From Mojavia pulchra JT2-VF2 (GTDB taxonomy: Bacteria; Cyanobacteriota; Cyanobacteriia; Cyanobacteriales; Nostocaceae), in the NCBI GenBank assembly GCA_019359325.1, contig JAHHHN010000005.1, positions 310,001 through 374,000 of the forward strand: 64,000 bases of DNA, read 5' to 3'. How positions within the stretch are numbered: the first letter of the stretch is position 1; each line of letters starts with the position of its first letter. Positions 9,333-18,771 of this stretch are shown here, piece by piece. The notes below the pieces were generated by a model. It did not search any database. It was not told the origin of the DNA and saw only the letters and a list, made by a program, of their open reading frames with translations. A program made the position numbers and the translations under genes.

Positions 9333-9969
9333 AAGCCTTCTCCCCACGTTCATAGCGACGACGATAAAGTAATTCTAATTGTCCACCATATTCTTGGATG
9401 GATGCCATTTGGCGAGTGTACAGTCCCCGGAATGTGTTAGCAAATAACAGCACAAATATCGCCACCACCAATCCTGTTGCAGTCGAAACCAGAGCTTCAC
9501 TAATACCACTGGTAACACCTGCTGTTTTTGTACCACCTACATCACCAAGATTCAGGGAAGCAAACGAAGTGATCAATCCCAAGACGGTTCCTAGTAATCC
9601 GAGCAGAGGTGCAAGGCTGATGATTGTCTCGAATATAGTATTAAATCGCTTCAGTACGGGAATTTCGGCTTGTGCTTCACTTTCTAAGGCTAGGCGAAAC
9701 TCTTCAGGATTTGGTTGTTCCAGCTCTAAAGCAGAAAGAAATATACGTGCAATCGGTAAATCAGCATTTTTTTGCAGTTTATCTAAAGCACCAACAACGT
9801 TGTCGAGACGATAGAGATTGAGAACCTCGCGCACCACACGGTTTTGACGATGATTGATCCGATACCAAAAACGAATCCGCTCAATAATTAGGGCGATCGC
9901 TACCACACTAAACCCCAATAGCGGCCACATTACCACGCCGCCTGCCGTAAACAGTTTACTGATTTCCAT
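9316..9969 (-). CDS. exbB: ExbB/MotA/TolQ-family proton channel protein
   Basis: Inner-membrane stator of the TonB energy system. 217 residues from ATG 9969 (TTG 9987 adds six residues). Three membrane helices: about 10-32, 110-140 and 150-180, with the family signature ISLAPLLGLLGTVLGLI and the TATGLVVAIFVLLFAN helix carrying the conserved Thr. Located divergently from the TonB-like gene at 10267, with about 300 bp between, so the three genes form one energising module, probably for iron-chelate or vitamin receptors encoded elsewhere. Confidence 0.92.
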   Translation of the reverse strand: MEISKLFTAGGVVMWPLLGFSVVAIALIIERIRFWYRINHRQNRVVREVLNLYRLDNVVGALDKLQKNADLPIARIFLSALELEQPNPEEFRLALESEAQAEIPVLKRFNTIFETIISLAPLLGLLGTVLGLITSFASLNLGDVGGTKTAGVTSGISEALVSTATGLVVAIFVLLFANTFRGLYTRQMASIQEYGGQLELLYRRRYERGEKAYATTR

Positions 9970-10266
9970 GTACTGTCTCTTAATCAATCAACAACCCACA
10001 GCCAGACTACCAGTTGATCCCAAATAACCGATAGACTTTCTCAATAAAAAATAAGATGAATGATTATCTAAGTCAAGTAATTTTCATTTTCTTGACATTA
10101 ATAGTTTGAATATTCAAAGACTTTGAGTACTCACAGTCTTTATCTACACGGCTTTTGGGCAATCACCGTATTGCTAAGTATGAAATTATCTGTCATTTGT
10201 ATTGCTTGACTTTTGTACCACAGCAACGTAATCTAACAAAATTAATGCTAATTACTTGCAAATATT

Positions 10267-11901
10267 ATGAGTTTTTCCAGTATCGCTGTGGCACAGCGAG
10301 AAAAAGAAGCTGAGACTCTAAAGTCTTTTTTGGCTTTCAGTCTGATTGGTTCACTAATCCTACACTTAGGAGTGTTAGCCTCTGGGATTACTAATCTGTT
10401 GACTAGACTGCCGGAATTAGAAGAGGAAGCTATAGAATTGACCCTCGTTGAGCCAACAGAGCTGGAAACACCAAAACCACCAGAAGAGATTGAAGAGGCT
10501 AAATCCGTACCGAAATTAGAATCTCGTAGTAATCGTACAAGCTCTAGTGTTAGTGAAGCTAGTAGTATTGCTGTTCAATCTGTACCAAAGGCTGTAACTG
10601 CTCCAGACCCAGTTCAGCTAACGAAACCAGTTACACCGCCAACAAACACCCCACCTGTACAGAAGCTGAATAACTTCAAGCCACCTGTGGCAAAGGTTCC
10701 AGAACCAACCGCTACTAAACCACAACAAGTTACTGAATCCGAAAAGCCAGTTGAGAAGACAACGCCTGAAATTCCCCAGCGTCCTGCTCCCATCACAGCT
10801 AACACCACTCCCATACAATCATCTGCTGGTGTAGAACAAAGTGGTGAAAAGTTGAGAGATTTGTTGGGTGGAACTAGAGACTTGAGAGCAACTCAGGGAA
10901 GTGCTGGAAATAGCAGCGGGCAGACAAATAACCCCGTAGGTGGAAGTGCTGGTTCCTCAGTTGCTGTTGGTACAGGTACTGGTAGTGGTACAGGTACTGG
11001 CAATGGCATCGGTACGGGTTCTGGTAGTGGTACAGGTACTGGCAATGGTATCGGTACGGGTTCTGGTAGTGGTACAGGTACTGGCAATGGCTCAGGTGCA
11101 GGAAGAGGAGAAACAGTAGCAACAGGGCCAACATCCCCAAGAATTAGAACCGAGCCGGAAAGTCGTGGTTCAGGTAATGGTCGTGCAGCTTGTCAAGAAT
11201 GCCGCACCAAGTACCCAGAAGCAGCGAGACGCCGAGGCATCGAAGGTAGGGTAGAGGTAGCTGTTGATACTGATGAAAAGGGCAATGTCACAAATGTACG
11301 GATTGCTCGCTCTAGCGGTAATCGTGACTTGGATGAAGAAACCATTAGACAAGCCCGTGAGTGGAAATTAAAACCTGCGGCTGGTGGCCGCCAAGGAGTT
11401 GCGATCGCCACTGAATTTGCTCTTCAAGGTTCTCGCCGTCACCGCGAAGCCCAAGCACGTAAAAAAAGACAAAGAGAAGCAGAACAAAGAACCCAACAAA
11501 CAGCGGCTTCTAATCCCAGCCCCACGGAGCAAGCTCCAAGACGTAGGCGGCGGTTGGTAGACTCAAATATCACCGATATCCCAAGGGAATCGATTGGAGA
11601 ACCCAGAATCAGACGCAGGCAGCCGTCATCAGAGGCAGCTGCAACAACCAGACAAACTGAATCTAGACCAACTCCTAGATCTGGCAGCCAGGAGTTAAGA
11701 GAATCGCTACGTCAAAGGCAGCGTCCGAACGTAGTTACCAACTCACCACAACAGTCGCAACCACCCAAAAATCGACGTCGGCGGCGTATAGAGCAACCTA
11801 CAACTCCTAGTCAAAGCCAGCTGTTAGAGTCTTTACGTCGTTCTCGTCGGCCATCTCAGTCAACAGAAGCTCCTGCTGCTACTGGCAATAGCAATGAGTA
11901 A
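10267..11901 (+). CDS. tonB: TonB-like energy transducer with Gly-rich repeat and basic C-terminal extension
   Basis: Transmits energy from ExbB/ExbD to outer-membrane receptors. 544 residues. N-terminal membrane helix (about 20-43, FLAFSLIGSLILHLGVLASG, including the His/Ser of TonB anchors), acidic then Pro/Thr/Lys-rich spacer (about 45-200), a (GTGTGSG)n-type glycine repeat (about 230-280), and the TonB C-terminal domain (about 305-390: YPEAARRRGIEGRVEVAVD, GNRDLDEETIRQAREWKL). Unusually, a further ~155 residues rich in Arg, Gln, Ser and Pro follow the TonB domain, where most TonBs end. Divergent from exbB-exbD. A strong terminator follows at 11952-11990. Confidence 0.88.
   Translation: MSFSSIAVAQREKEAETLKSFLAFSLIGSLILHLGVLASGITNLLTRLPELEEEAIELTLVEPTELETPKPPEEIEEAKSVPKLESRSNRTSSSVSEASSIAVQSVPKAVTAPDPVQLTKPVTPPTNTPPVQKLNNFKPPVAKVPEPTATKPQQVTESEKPVEKTTPEIPQRPAPITANTTPIQSSAGVEQSGEKLRDLLGGTRDLRATQGSAGNSSGQTNNPVGGSAGSSVAVGTGTGSGTGTGNGIGTGSGSGTGTGNGIGTGSGSGTGTGNGSGAGRGETVATGPTSPRIRTEPESRGSGNGRAACQECRTKYPEAARRRGIEGRVEVAVDTDEKGNVTNVRIARSSGNRDLDEETIRQAREWKLKPAAGGRQGVAIATEFALQGSRRHREAQARKKRQREAEQRTQQTAASNPSPTEQAPRRRRRLVDSNITDIPRESIGEPRIRRRQPSSEAAATTRQTESRPTPRSGSQELRESLRQRQRPNVVTNSPQQSQPPKNRRRRRIEQPTTPSQSQLLESLRRSRRPSQSTEAPAATGNSNE
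10981..11091 (+). repeat. 42-bp in-frame tandem repeat inside the TonB-like gene
   Basis: Units at 10981-11022 and 11023-11064 and a partial third from 11065 to about 11091 are nearly identical and encode GSGTGTGNGIGTGS. As 42 is a multiple of three, copy-number changes keep the frame and would alter only linker length. Confidence 0.85.
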
Positions 11902-11951
11902 TCTGATAAACGAGAATACTTAATTTCTATACCTGTCTGCGAGTAAAACTT

Positions 11952-11990
11952 AATAGGGGAAGGAAATCAATCTCATTTCCTTCCCCTATT
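11952..11990 (+). terminator. intrinsic terminator after the TonB-like gene
   Basis: Perfect 16-bp stem AATAGGGGAAGGAAAT / ATTTCCTTCCCCTATT with a 7-base loop, beginning 50 bases after the stop codon and followed by a short T-containing stretch. The symmetrical A/T edges could also stop transcription arriving from the other side. Confidence 0.85.
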
Positions 11991-12087
11991 TTCTGCACTC
12001 AAAAAATTAAAGAAATTTTTTCCAAGTTTACATGAAGTTAACTGAGATGGAATAAAAGGCGATCGCTTCCTTCTCAATCATCAATTT

Positions 12088-12867
12088 TTACGCCAAAACC
12101 GCAGCTAACAAAAATAAGCTATCTACCAAAATTGTGCTTAAAACTGCACCACTAAAGGCATACCAGTGTCTTTGCTTGTGGCGTAAAGGTAAAACCCCGA
12201 CTGTCAACAGCGCTGAGGCTAGCACTACTGCCCAGGCTTGTCCCCAAGGTGTTTGAACTTGGATAACCGCAGTTTGTAAAATTGGTGCAACACTCTCAGG
12301 TTCTACCTGCATGATTTGCCTCCAATAGGGCATCAAATCTACTAAATAAAAATACACATCGGTCAAGACTGTGCCAAATAAAGAACCTAAGTAAAACCAG
12401 TTACCCACCTTGCCCCAATTCCGCATTAGACACCAACAAGCAAAGGGTAGCCCTATAGACTCTACTGGTAAATGCCATAAAGGTTCCCAACGTAACCAGC
12501 CCCAGTAAATTGCTCCGGCTAGCCAACTCCAACTAAATCCTAAAAGCAAATCACCCCAGAGATAAGTTGCAGGACGTGACATTAAGGTAAAACTCAACCA
12601 CACCCACAACCCTGCGATCGCCAAACTCAGACTTGGCAGCGATCGCACTAGTGGCGCTTCTACAAACACTGGCACAGATACCAGAAACACCGCCGCTGCA
12701 AATACTAGCCAAATTTTTGGGGAAGATAAAGAGATTGGCAGATTGGGAGATTGAGAAAGCCTGGACTCTAACTCTCTTATGCCTTGTGACCCTGTGACAG
12801 TTGAATGCAAATCGGTATCTATAGAGGCAGTAGAAGTACTGTACGAAGACAATGTATTATTAATCAA
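12088..12867 (-). CDS. DUF3120-family integral membrane protein
   Basis: 259-residue polytopic membrane protein. After about 48 polar residues there are roughly six to seven hydrophobic helices (IWLVFAAAVFLVSVPVFVEA, LSLAIAGLWVWLSFTLM, LLLGFSWSWLAGAIYWGW and others). The pattern SVPVFVEAPLVR and the DVYFYLVDLMPYWRQIM segment fit DUF3120, a family I know only from cyanobacteria and plastid relatives; function unknown. Start TTG at 12867 is uncertain since the polar N-terminus may be untranslated. Monocistronic. Confidence 0.75.
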   Translation of the reverse strand: MINNTLSSYSTSTASIDTDLHSTVTGSQGIRELESRLSQSPNLPISLSSPKIWLVFAAAVFLVSVPVFVEAPLVRSLPSLSLAIAGLWVWLSFTLMSRPATYLWGDLLLGFSWSWLAGAIYWGWLRWEPLWHLPVESIGLPFACWCLMRNWGKVGNWFYLGSLFGTVLTDVYFYLVDLMPYWRQIMQVEPESVAPILQTAVIQVQTPWGQAWAVVLASALLTVGVLPLRHKQRHWYAFSGAVLSTILVDSLFLLAAVLA

Positions 12868-13332
12868 AGTTTTTAATAATTGTTACTAAACTTTATTTTA
12901 CTTAAGATAACATACTTCCGAATCCCCCCCAGGGGCATTTTTATCTTAGCTTGATTTTGGCGAAATTTTTAAATATTGCCCAGAAAATAGGAACACGCTC
13001 AGTTTGAGGTATTTTCCGAGTTATCTATATTTTGCTTGTGGCAATATCTTTAAACCCAGAACACATAAGTATATGTGTGATATCACTGGGCTATTTAAAA
13101 GTATTTAGTCCTTGTTAATAAACTAATTCTATGGTATGCAAACGCAGTACAAGAGAAAAAACTGAGGAACTCTAACTATTGGCTGCCACTCTCTGAATCG
13201 GAGGGTGGTAAATTAATGGCGCGCCTTTGTGGGCATAAGTGACAACCCGATGCTTTATTTTGCTATTTTCCTGGTTCCCCAGGTAGCTGTTTGTGTTAAT
13301 TGGTTATAACGTCAGCGATCGCAGGTAAACTG
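12868..13332. other. intergenic region between divergent DUF3120 and uppP genes
   Basis: 465 bp with no gene. Contains the promoters of both flanking genes. A small perfect hairpin CCTGG-ttcc-CCAGG lies at 13271-13284 just upstream of uppP; I do not recognise any riboswitch class. Confidence 0.4.
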
Positions 13333-14295
13333 ATGGCTTTATCGAAACGTCAATCGTTTGTAATTTTGAGTGCCGCATCTGCTACTGTCTCAATTGCAGC
13401 ATTTCCCATTCAAGTTCTAAGCGCCCAGCCTAACCCAGGAGGCAATGGGGTGCAACAAATGAATATCTTACAAGCTATTTTTTTGGGCTTCGTACAAGGA
13501 GTAACTGAATTTTTACCGATAAGTAGTACAGCCCATTTAAAAGTTGTGCCAGTGGCTCTCGGTTGGGGTGATCCTGGGGTAGCTTTTACGGCTATTATTC
13601 AACTCGGTAGTATTGCAGCAGTACTGTGGTACTTCTGGCAAGATTTGACGCAAATCATTAAAGGAGCGGTCAAAGCGATCGCCCAGAAAGATTATGATAA
13701 TTACGACTTCCGGCTAGCTTTGGGAATTATTTTAGGAACGTTACCGATTATCTTATTTGGACTTTTAATTAAAAAGTTCATCCCCGATTTTGATAATTCC
13801 CCGATTAGAAGCGTAGGCGCGATCGCAATTGCCTCTATAATCATGTCGCTGTTACTGGGAGTAGCAGAACAACTAGGCAAACGCCAACGCAACTTTGAAA
13901 AACTGACGATGAACGATGGGTTATTGATGGGTTTGGCTCAAGCTTTGGCATTAATTCCTGGCGTATCGCGTTCTGGTTCTACCCTGACAGAAGGATTATT
14001 TATGGGACTAGAACGGGAAACAGCGGCGAGGTTTTCGTTTTTGCTGGGCATTCCCGCCATTACTCTAGCGGGGTTAGTTGAGTTAAAGGATGTTATCGGG
14101 GCAGACTTAGGCAGTGCAGGAATAATTTCCCTCATTGCTGGAGTGATTTCTGCCGCAATATTTTCGTATATAGCGATCGCAGGGTTGTTGCGCTTCCTCA
14201 AAACCCGAAGCACATGGATATTTATTTGGTATCGATTGATATTTGGTGTAGTAATACTGGGGGCGATTGGAGCTGGTTTGTTGAAAAATAGTTAA
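13333..14295 (+). CDS. uppP: undecaprenyl-diphosphate phosphatase UppP (BacA)
   Basis: Dephosphorylates undecaprenyl pyrophosphate to recycle the lipid carrier of peptidoglycan and polysaccharide synthesis; also gives bacitracin tolerance. The conserved protein begins MNILQAIFLGFVQGVTEFLPISSTAHL (base 13459) with the catalytic Glu-rich motif EFLPISSTAH; the second motif PGVSRSGSTL is present, and about eight membrane helices follow. Starting at ATG 13333 (TTG 13300 is also open) it carries a ~42-residue N-terminal extension with a hydrophobic stretch and AQPNPGG, resembling a cleavable signal; similar extensions occur in other cyanobacterial homologues as far as I recall. 320 residues. Confidence 0.93.
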   Translation: MALSKRQSFVILSAASATVSIAAFPIQVLSAQPNPGGNGVQQMNILQAIFLGFVQGVTEFLPISSTAHLKVVPVALGWGDPGVAFTAIIQLGSIAAVLWYFWQDLTQIIKGAVKAIAQKDYDNYDFRLALGIILGTLPIILFGLLIKKFIPDFDNSPIRSVGAIAIASIIMSLLLGVAEQLGKRQRNFEKLTMNDGLLMGLAQALALIPGVSRSGSTLTEGLFMGLERETAARFSFLLGIPAITLAGLVELKDVIGADLGSAGIISLIAGVISAAIFSYIAIAGLLRFLKTRSTWIFIWYRLIFGVVILGAIGAGLLKNS

Positions 14296-14388
14296 TAAAT
14301 AGTTATTAGTCATTAGTGAGCCAGTTGTTAAAAGTCTGGCGACCGAACGCACTGGCTCCTGATAACCTTGCCTCTTGACCCTAGACCC

Positions 14389-15705
14389 ATGACTACAATT
14401 CGTCCTGCTCGAATCAGCAGTGTATTACCCGATTCCATCGCGGCCGAAATTGGCTTTGAGGCGGGGGATGCGATCGTTGCTATCAATGGTACACAGCCCC
14501 GCGATTTAATCGACTATCAGTTTTTATGCGCTGATGAAGTTTTAGAACTAGAAGTTTTAGATGCTGCTGGCAAAATCCATCACCTAGAAATCGAAAAAGA
14601 TTACGACGAAGATTTAGGGCTAGAATTTGAAACTGCCCTATTCGATGCTTTAATTCAGTGCAATAATCATTGCCCGTTTTGCTTTATTGACCAACAGCCA
14701 CCGGGTAAGCGTTCGAGCTTGTACTTTAAAGACGATGATTACCGTTTGAGCTTTTTGTATGGCTCTTACTTAACTCTGACTAATTTACCAGAACGAGAAT
14801 GGCAGCGGATTGAACAAATGCGCCTGTCTCCCTTATACGTTTCTGTTCATGCTACAGAACCCGAAGTCAGAATTAGACTGCTAAAAAATCCCCGTGCTGG
14901 GCAAATTTTGCAACAAATCAAGTGGTTTCAAGCAAGAAGGCTGCAAATTCATGCTCAAATAGTCGTTTGCCCCGGTATCAATGATGGCATCCACTTGGAA
15001 CAAACTTTACGCGATTTAGCGTCTTTTCATACTGGCGAAGTACCTGCGGTAGCATCAGTAGCGGTGGTTCCTGTGGGTTTAACGCGGTTTCGTCCCGAAA
15101 AAGACGAACTCATCCCTGTCACACGGGAAAAAGCTCAAGAAGTAATTGCCCAAGTGCGATCGCTATCTCTCGCATTTCGTCAACAATTCGGTTCCAGCGT
15201 TGTTTGGTTAGCCGATGAATGGTTTTTGATTGCAGGTGAGGAATTACCTAGTGAATCAGAATATGAAGACTACCCCCAAATTGGTAATGGCGTTGGTTCG
15301 ATTCGGTTGTTTCTCAAGCAATTTGCCGCCCAATCGCTACCACCCAAAATAGCTTCCCCAAAAAAATTAACTTGGGTAGTTGGTAATGCGGTAGAAAAAG
15401 CATTTCAACCCATCCTTAAACAGTTAAATTCTGTTGATGGTTTAGAGATAGATATGCGTGCTTTATGCAGCGATTACTGGGGGCAGAGTATTAGCGTTAC
15501 AGGCTTACTAACTGGGCATGATTTGCTTTTAAACTTACAAGGACAAGATTTAGGTGATGGAATTTTGCTGCCAAATGTCATGCTAAAACATGGTGAATTG
15601 ATATTTTTAGATGATATGAGTATTGAGCAAGTAGCTAGTAAACTGAATACAAAAATATTCCCAATATCAGGAATTGAAGAATTAATCAATGCCTGTATTT
15701 CTTAA
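14389..15705 (+). CDS. PDZ-radical SAM protein, cyanobacterial TIGR03279/DUF512 family
   Basis: 438 residues. N-terminal PDZ-like domain (about 5-75, ISSVLPDSIAAEIGFEAGDAI), then a radical SAM cluster motif CNNHCPFCFIDQ (about 93-104; Cx3Cx2C) and a C-terminal DUF512 region ending FPISGIEELINACIS. This matches the family annotated as putative FeS-containing cyanobacterial oxidoreductase TIGR03279; its reaction is unknown. The ATG at 14389 is preferred to a TTG seven codons upstream because ARISSVLPDS is the usual family beginning. It follows uppP by about 90 bases on the same strand and may be cotranscribed. Confidence 0.9.
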   Translation: MTTIRPARISSVLPDSIAAEIGFEAGDAIVAINGTQPRDLIDYQFLCADEVLELEVLDAAGKIHHLEIEKDYDEDLGLEFETALFDALIQCNNHCPFCFIDQQPPGKRSSLYFKDDDYRLSFLYGSYLTLTNLPEREWQRIEQMRLSPLYVSVHATEPEVRIRLLKNPRAGQILQQIKWFQARRLQIHAQIVVCPGINDGIHLEQTLRDLASFHTGEVPAVASVAVVPVGLTRFRPEKDELIPVTREKAQEVIAQVRSLSLAFRQQFGSSVVWLADEWFLIAGEELPSESEYEDYPQIGNGVGSIRLFLKQFAAQSLPPKIASPKKLTWVVGNAVEKAFQPILKQLNSVDGLEIDMRALCSDYWGQSISVTGLLTGHDLLLNLQGQDLGDGILLPNVMLKHGELIFLDDMSIEQVASKLNTKIFPISGIEELINACIS

Positions 15706-15813
15706 GTTACTAGTAATTAACTAAAAAATACTGGGCTATGTCAGTAGTAAATTGTGTTCTGCTGACCAATAATTAAAGATGAGTAAAAAATCTAATTAAG
15801 TGAGGAGTGACTG

Positions 15814-18591
15814 GTGAAGAATCGGGAAAACCAAATTAAATTAAGCTTAAAAATTAAAAAAGCCGGATTCTTCATTTTCAGTTTAAAATTTTTACTTTTG
15901 AATTGTTTTAATATATTGCCAGCGACAGCGGCTGAAGAACTTGTATTGAGCATAGTTCAGAGTCCCGAAAATGCCAATCAATGGACAGGGATAACCAACC
16001 GCTTACAGGCAGCTGGAGTAAAGTATTGTGTGATTCCCCTAGCTGATGTTAGGAGTGCAGCAGATTGGGGGGAGCGCAGAGTATTGTTTTTGCCCAATGT
16101 AGAGTCATTAACACCGACACAAGCTATTACCTTAGAAGAATGGATGAGTAAAGGCGGACGCTTGATTGCCAGCGGCCCAGTAGGTAGTCTGTCAGCACCA
16201 GGAGTACGCCAGTTGTTGCGGACACTTTTAGGAGGTTATTGGGGGTTCAGCCTCAATGATACGCAACAGTTGCAACCCGCGAAAACTAAGCTGAAAGAAG
16301 AATGGGCAAACCAAACCGGACTCTTTGGCAAGGTGCATGGTGGCGTTGTAATTCCTGATAACTTGACTACTTCAGCTGCTATTTGGAATTCTCAAGATAA
16401 TCCCGCCGCAGTAGTGACAACTGAGCGTTCTACCTTGTTTGGCTGGCGTTGGGGGGTAGATACAGCAGCAGCACCAGAGTTAGATAGTGCCTGGTTAAAA
16501 GCTGCTCTCAACCGTCATCTTACAGCTTTCCCAAAAAGTAAAAAGACAGTAGAAGGAGGTTCCCAAAATTGCTCTACTTCGGTAGCGACTGCTCCGAAAA
16601 CTCCTACACCACAACCAGTAGTATCTGTCCCGAAAACTCCTACACCACAACCCACAATCACAAATCAAAAACCCCAGTCGCCTCAAGCCAGACCAATCGC
16701 CACTGCACCCCAACCCAAACCATTGGTAAATGCTTCACCCCCACGTTCACAGGAGGCGATTGACCAACTAGAACAAGCGGTGCGTTTGGATGTTGTACCT
16801 AACTCTGGTGCGCCGATTGACAGCACAGAGGCGATCGCCCTCCAGCATGAGCTAGAAAATCTGATTGGTCGAGTAGAAAGCGCCCGTCTAGCGGCGTTGG
16901 CTTCTAACTCTGGTAGCGAGGAAGTCAGTTCTAGCAAACCTCAGTCTCTCAAGGCACAAGATGTACAGTTGGTTTCTAGCACAGCAGGCGTACCAATCCT
17001 TGATCCAGAGCAAGCATTAACCCAGGCAAGGGAAATTGCTAAAAATTTACCTCAGTTAATTGCTCAAAAAAACTTTGCGCTGGCTCGTCAGCAGTGGCTC
17101 TCGGCAAAGGCGGCTTTGTGGAACCAGTTTCCGCTTGATCGCAGATTGGCTCAACCAGAAATCCGGTCAGTTTGGTTAGACAGAGGAACGATTGTCCGGG
17201 CAGGTAGTGAAGAGGGATTAGCCAAAGTTTTTGATCGGTTGGCACAATCGGGAATTAATACTGTATTTTTTGAGACAGTCAATGCTAGTTACACCATTTA
17301 TCCCAGCCAAGTTGCGCCGCAGCAAAATCCATTAATTCGAGGCTGGGACCCACTGGCAGCAGCAGTAAAATTAGCTCACGCCCGCGGTATGGAATTACAC
17401 GCTTGGGTTTGGGTTTTCGCTGCTGGCAACCAACGTCACAATGAGATTATCAACGTTAATCCCAATTATCCAGGGCCAGTGCTGGCGGCTAATCCCGATT
17501 GGGCAAACTACGATAATCGTGGCAATATGATTCCTGTTAATCAGAACAAGCCATTTTTCGACCCAGCGAATCCTCAATTACGGCAGTACTTACTCAAGTT
17601 ATACGAAGAAATTGTCACCCGTTATCAGGTGGATGGTGTTCAGTTAGACTACATTCGCTATCCTTTTCAAGACCCAGCCGCAGGAAGAATTTACGGCTAT
17701 GGTAAAGCGGCAAGAGAACAGTTTCAGCAACTTGCTGGCGTAGATCCTGTGAATATTTCTCCTAGCGATCGCGACCTATGGCAAAAGTGGACAGCATTCC
17801 GTACTGAGCAAGTTGATAGTTTTGTTGCCCAAGTTTCCCAACAGTTGCGGCAAAAGCGACCGAATTTGATTATGTCAGTTGCCGTATTTCCCCTGCCAGA
17901 AATTGAACGTATTCAGAAGATTCAACAGCACTGGGAAGTTTGGGCCCGGCGAGGAGATGTAGATTTAATTGTTCCTATGACTTATGCTCTGGATACTCCT
18001 CGCTTTCAACGACTGGCACAACCCTGGATTGCCTCTACAAAATTAGGATCTACTTTGTTGGTACCAGGAATTCGTCTGCTTTCCTTGCCAACAGTCGGGG
18101 CATTTGATCAACTGCAATTAGTCAGGGACTTGCCAGTTAGTGGTTACGCACTCTTTGCCGCCGAAAATTTGAACAACGAGCTACATAAAGTTTTTAGTAG
18201 TACGCAAGGCAAGGTGCAACGCATAACAGCTGAACCGATTCCTCATCGCCAACCTTTTCAAACTGCCGTTATTCGTTATACTGCCCTACAACGAGAATGG
18301 AAGTTTGTTTTGCAAAACAACCAATTGCGAATGCCTGCTGCGACGATTTCAGAATTTAACAATCAAGCAGAAGTTTTACAAAGAGCTTTAAGTCAGCTTG
18401 CTACCGCACCTTCTGCCAGTAAATTATTAACAGCAAGAGCCTCACTGACTCAATTCCAGTCTCAATTTAGAACTTGGATGCGCCAAGAGGCTATAAACAA
18501 TCCCTATCAAGTCAAAGCCTGGGAAAATCGTCTTGCAACTATCGAAAGGCTATTACGTTATGGCGAACGGCGGGATCTGTCACGTTCTTAG
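15814..18591 (+). CDS. exported glycosyl hydrolase-like 10 (GHL10/DUF187) protein
   Basis: 925-residue secreted or envelope protein. GTG start with GAGGAG seven bases upstream. Signal peptide about 1-43 (FFIFSLKFLLLNCFNILPATAAEE). Domains: a GATase/ThuA-like alpha/beta region (about 45-230, VLFLPNVESLTPTQAITLEEW), a Pro/Thr linker (about 260-310) with repeated PKTPTPQP, and a TIM-barrel GHL10 domain (about 445-770: EIRSVWLDRGTI, ELHAWVWVFAAGN, DGVQLDYIRYPF with Asp likely catalytic, IMSVAVFP, DLIVPMTYA), then a helical tail. Probably cleaves or remodels envelope glycan; substrate unknown. The linker holds a duplicated 23-base stretch at about 16600-16650. Confidence 0.88.
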   Translation: MKNRENQIKLSLKIKKAGFFIFSLKFLLLNCFNILPATAAEELVLSIVQSPENANQWTGITNRLQAAGVKYCVIPLADVRSAADWGERRVLFLPNVESLTPTQAITLEEWMSKGGRLIASGPVGSLSAPGVRQLLRTLLGGYWGFSLNDTQQLQPAKTKLKEEWANQTGLFGKVHGGVVIPDNLTTSAAIWNSQDNPAAVVTTERSTLFGWRWGVDTAAAPELDSAWLKAALNRHLTAFPKSKKTVEGGSQNCSTSVATAPKTPTPQPVVSVPKTPTPQPTITNQKPQSPQARPIATAPQPKPLVNASPPRSQEAIDQLEQAVRLDVVPNSGAPIDSTEAIALQHELENLIGRVESARLAALASNSGSEEVSSSKPQSLKAQDVQLVSSTAGVPILDPEQALTQAREIAKNLPQLIAQKNFALARQQWLSAKAALWNQFPLDRRLAQPEIRSVWLDRGTIVRAGSEEGLAKVFDRLAQSGINTVFFETVNASYTIYPSQVAPQQNPLIRGWDPLAAAVKLAHARGMELHAWVWVFAAGNQRHNEIINVNPNYPGPVLAANPDWANYDNRGNMIPVNQNKPFFDPANPQLRQYLLKLYEEIVTRYQVDGVQLDYIRYPFQDPAAGRIYGYGKAAREQFQQLAGVDPVNISPSDRDLWQKWTAFRTEQVDSFVAQVSQQLRQKRPNLIMSVAVFPLPEIERIQKIQQHWEVWARRGDVDLIVPMTYALDTPRFQRLAQPWIASTKLGSTLLVPGIRLLSLPTVGAFDQLQLVRDLPVSGYALFAAENLNNELHKVFSSTQGKVQRITAEPIPHRQPFQTAVIRYTALQREWKFVLQNNQLRMPAATISEFNNQAEVLQRALSQLATAPSASKLLTARASLTQFQSQFRTWMRQEAINNPYQVKAWENRLATIERLLRYGERRDLSRS

Positions 18592-18771
18592 GTGAGAGAT
18601 ACATTTTTTATCCCAAGCCGATAGTCATTAGTTATTAGTATTAAATTTTGCATAGATGCGAGAATTATAGCTAATTAGGCGGACATGATATTAGCAGCAA
18701 AATATTTAGAAGAGACTTACAATACTTTAATTAAATAAATATTTCTTGGATCATAGCTATCCTCAAGATTT

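Noticed and set aside
10874-11140. Reverse-strand ORFs rich in Tyr, His, Pro or Val
   Set aside because: Shadows of the Gly-rich repeat in the TonB-like gene on the plus strand.
13200-13300. Possible riboswitch before uppP
   Set aside because: Only a five-base hairpin (CCTGG/CCAGG) is evident; no conserved riboswitch core recognised.
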